Below, piece after piece: positions 63,176 to 64,000 of a stretch of DNA of 64,000 nucleotides; positions within the stretch are counted from its first letter, which is position 1, and each line of letters begins with the position of its first letter. The stretch is from Plutella xylostella. Its lineage: Eukaryota > Arthropoda > Insecta > Lepidoptera > Plutellidae. The stretch is taken from positions 5,218,001-5,282,000 of the forward strand of contig NC_064004.1 of the NCBI RefSeq assembly GCF_932276165.1. Reading direction: 5' to 3'. Under the pieces are notes generated by a model. That model saw only the letters and a list, made by a program, of their open reading frames with translations. It had not been told where the DNA came from and ran no database searches. Made by a program: the position numbers and the translations under genes.

Positions 63176-64000
63176 TAAACATAGTAGTTATAGTATAAAA
63201 AAACAGCCGACAGCCGTTATAAATAGGAAACTGTTTCACACAGATCTTACAACACAAAATAAATATTCCAAGAACTCTTTTACCATTACCACGCTATCAG
63301 GCTTCCATCTTCCAACGAGCCAACTCGGTTAGTAAATAGACTAAATAGAAAATGTTATTTCGTCAGATCTCTGCGACAATCTTATTACCTGTAGCAGCGG
63401 GGCTGCTGTCTTCGTAGACCATAGACAAACCAGGATGAGTTGAGGCGGGGGAGGGAATTTTATTGCTAACACAATGTGGCTGACAGCAGTTTAGTTTCGA
63501 GCGCGACAAGGTATTTGACAGCGCTAAACAACGATATTTTGATCCTAGAAAGGTATTATTTATTTCTTTTGAACACTCCTAAAAAAATAACACCCTATTC
63601 TTACCACCGACACCGAGCAACGACTTTATTTATTATTACAATGATTGTCATTAGGTTGAACATAAACCGGTATGACAGTTTAAAAAGACGACAGTTTTGT
63701 TGCTTTGTCTTTTGTAGGTGACAGGTGTGTATATGGTTAATCTAAGGTCATGGTTTAAAAGTAGTCAGCCCACTGAAGGAAGTTGCGCAACTAAAATCGC
63801 CAGTTTGCGGCGACGGCGCCCCGCCGCGTCGGAAATGACGTCTGCCTTGATTCGAGCCTCCTCTTACCTCCAACGATGAAAAGATTATTTAATAAGTAAC
63901 TAAAAATACTTTCTTAACTTACCTGGGGTACGGAAAGCTATAGATCGCATCCAGTGGCGAGCTTTAGGAGAGGCCTACGTCCAGTTGGAGCCTCCACGAG
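63176..64000. other. No supported gene; LINE-like sequence at the edge
   Basis: Only short open frames. The last 50 bases (AGTGGCGAGCTTTAGGAGAG.GCCTACGTCCAG) resemble the ELAEAYVQ end of LINE ORF2 seen at 21480-21645 and run off the window. Confidence 0.4.

Overview
The window is eukaryotic nuclear DNA, most likely from a moth or butterfly (Lepidoptera). The evidence is AT-rich, repeat-dense sequence, short GC-rich exons with GT..AG introns, tRNA-headed SINEs, many short palindromic transposons, and dispersed repeats of the type ending in AGCTGTTCCCGCGAG that are familiar from lepidopteran genomes. The species cannot be named from sequence alone. No bacterial operon, CRISPR array or virus is present.

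Only one host gene can be supported. It occupies about 18,139 to 38,754 on the plus strand and encodes a RING-H2 E3 ubiquitin ligase of the RNF38/RNF44 family (Drosophila murashka homologue). I assembled 16 exons by splice site and reading phase; the 5' start lies upstream of the first recognised exon and was not found. The first 11 or so exons encode low-complexity His/Gln/Pro/Ala/Gly-rich sequence. The last three encode the conserved block before the RING, the RING-H2 finger and a short C-terminus. From the sixth exon to the thirteenth every intron is phase 0, so each exon in between can be skipped without breaking the frame. A probable 3' UTR follows the stop at 38,754.

The most unusual feature of the gene is repeated local duplication. 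Three of its introns carry decayed or variant copies of the exon just upstream, usually including its donor splice site (22.7-23.2 kb, 35.3-35.7 kb, 37.5 kb). In addition, two nearly identical 0.57-kb repeats lie in opposite orientation in the introns at 28.3 kb and 36.1 kb and bracket five exons totalling 453 nt (151 codons). This is an arrangement that could favour back-splicing.

The flanks, 1-18 kb and about 41-64 kb, hold mobile-element debris. They include a 2.18-kb non-autonomous hAT-like element with a perfect 8-bp target duplication (4,995-7,173), a truncated non-LTR retrotransposon reverse-transcriptase ORF (3,490-4,296), further LINE C-terminal relics, several SINE families, a Helitron-like short family with at least eight copies, and more than twenty families or single copies of hairpin MITEs. 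A CpG-rich segment at 8.88-9.07 kb and CCAAT-rich segments at 26.2, 31.6 and 51.5 kb look promoter-like but are not tied to transcripts. I see no previously unknown multi-gene system; the candidates for novelty are the duplicated exon ends and the inverted-repeat bracket inside the ligase gene.
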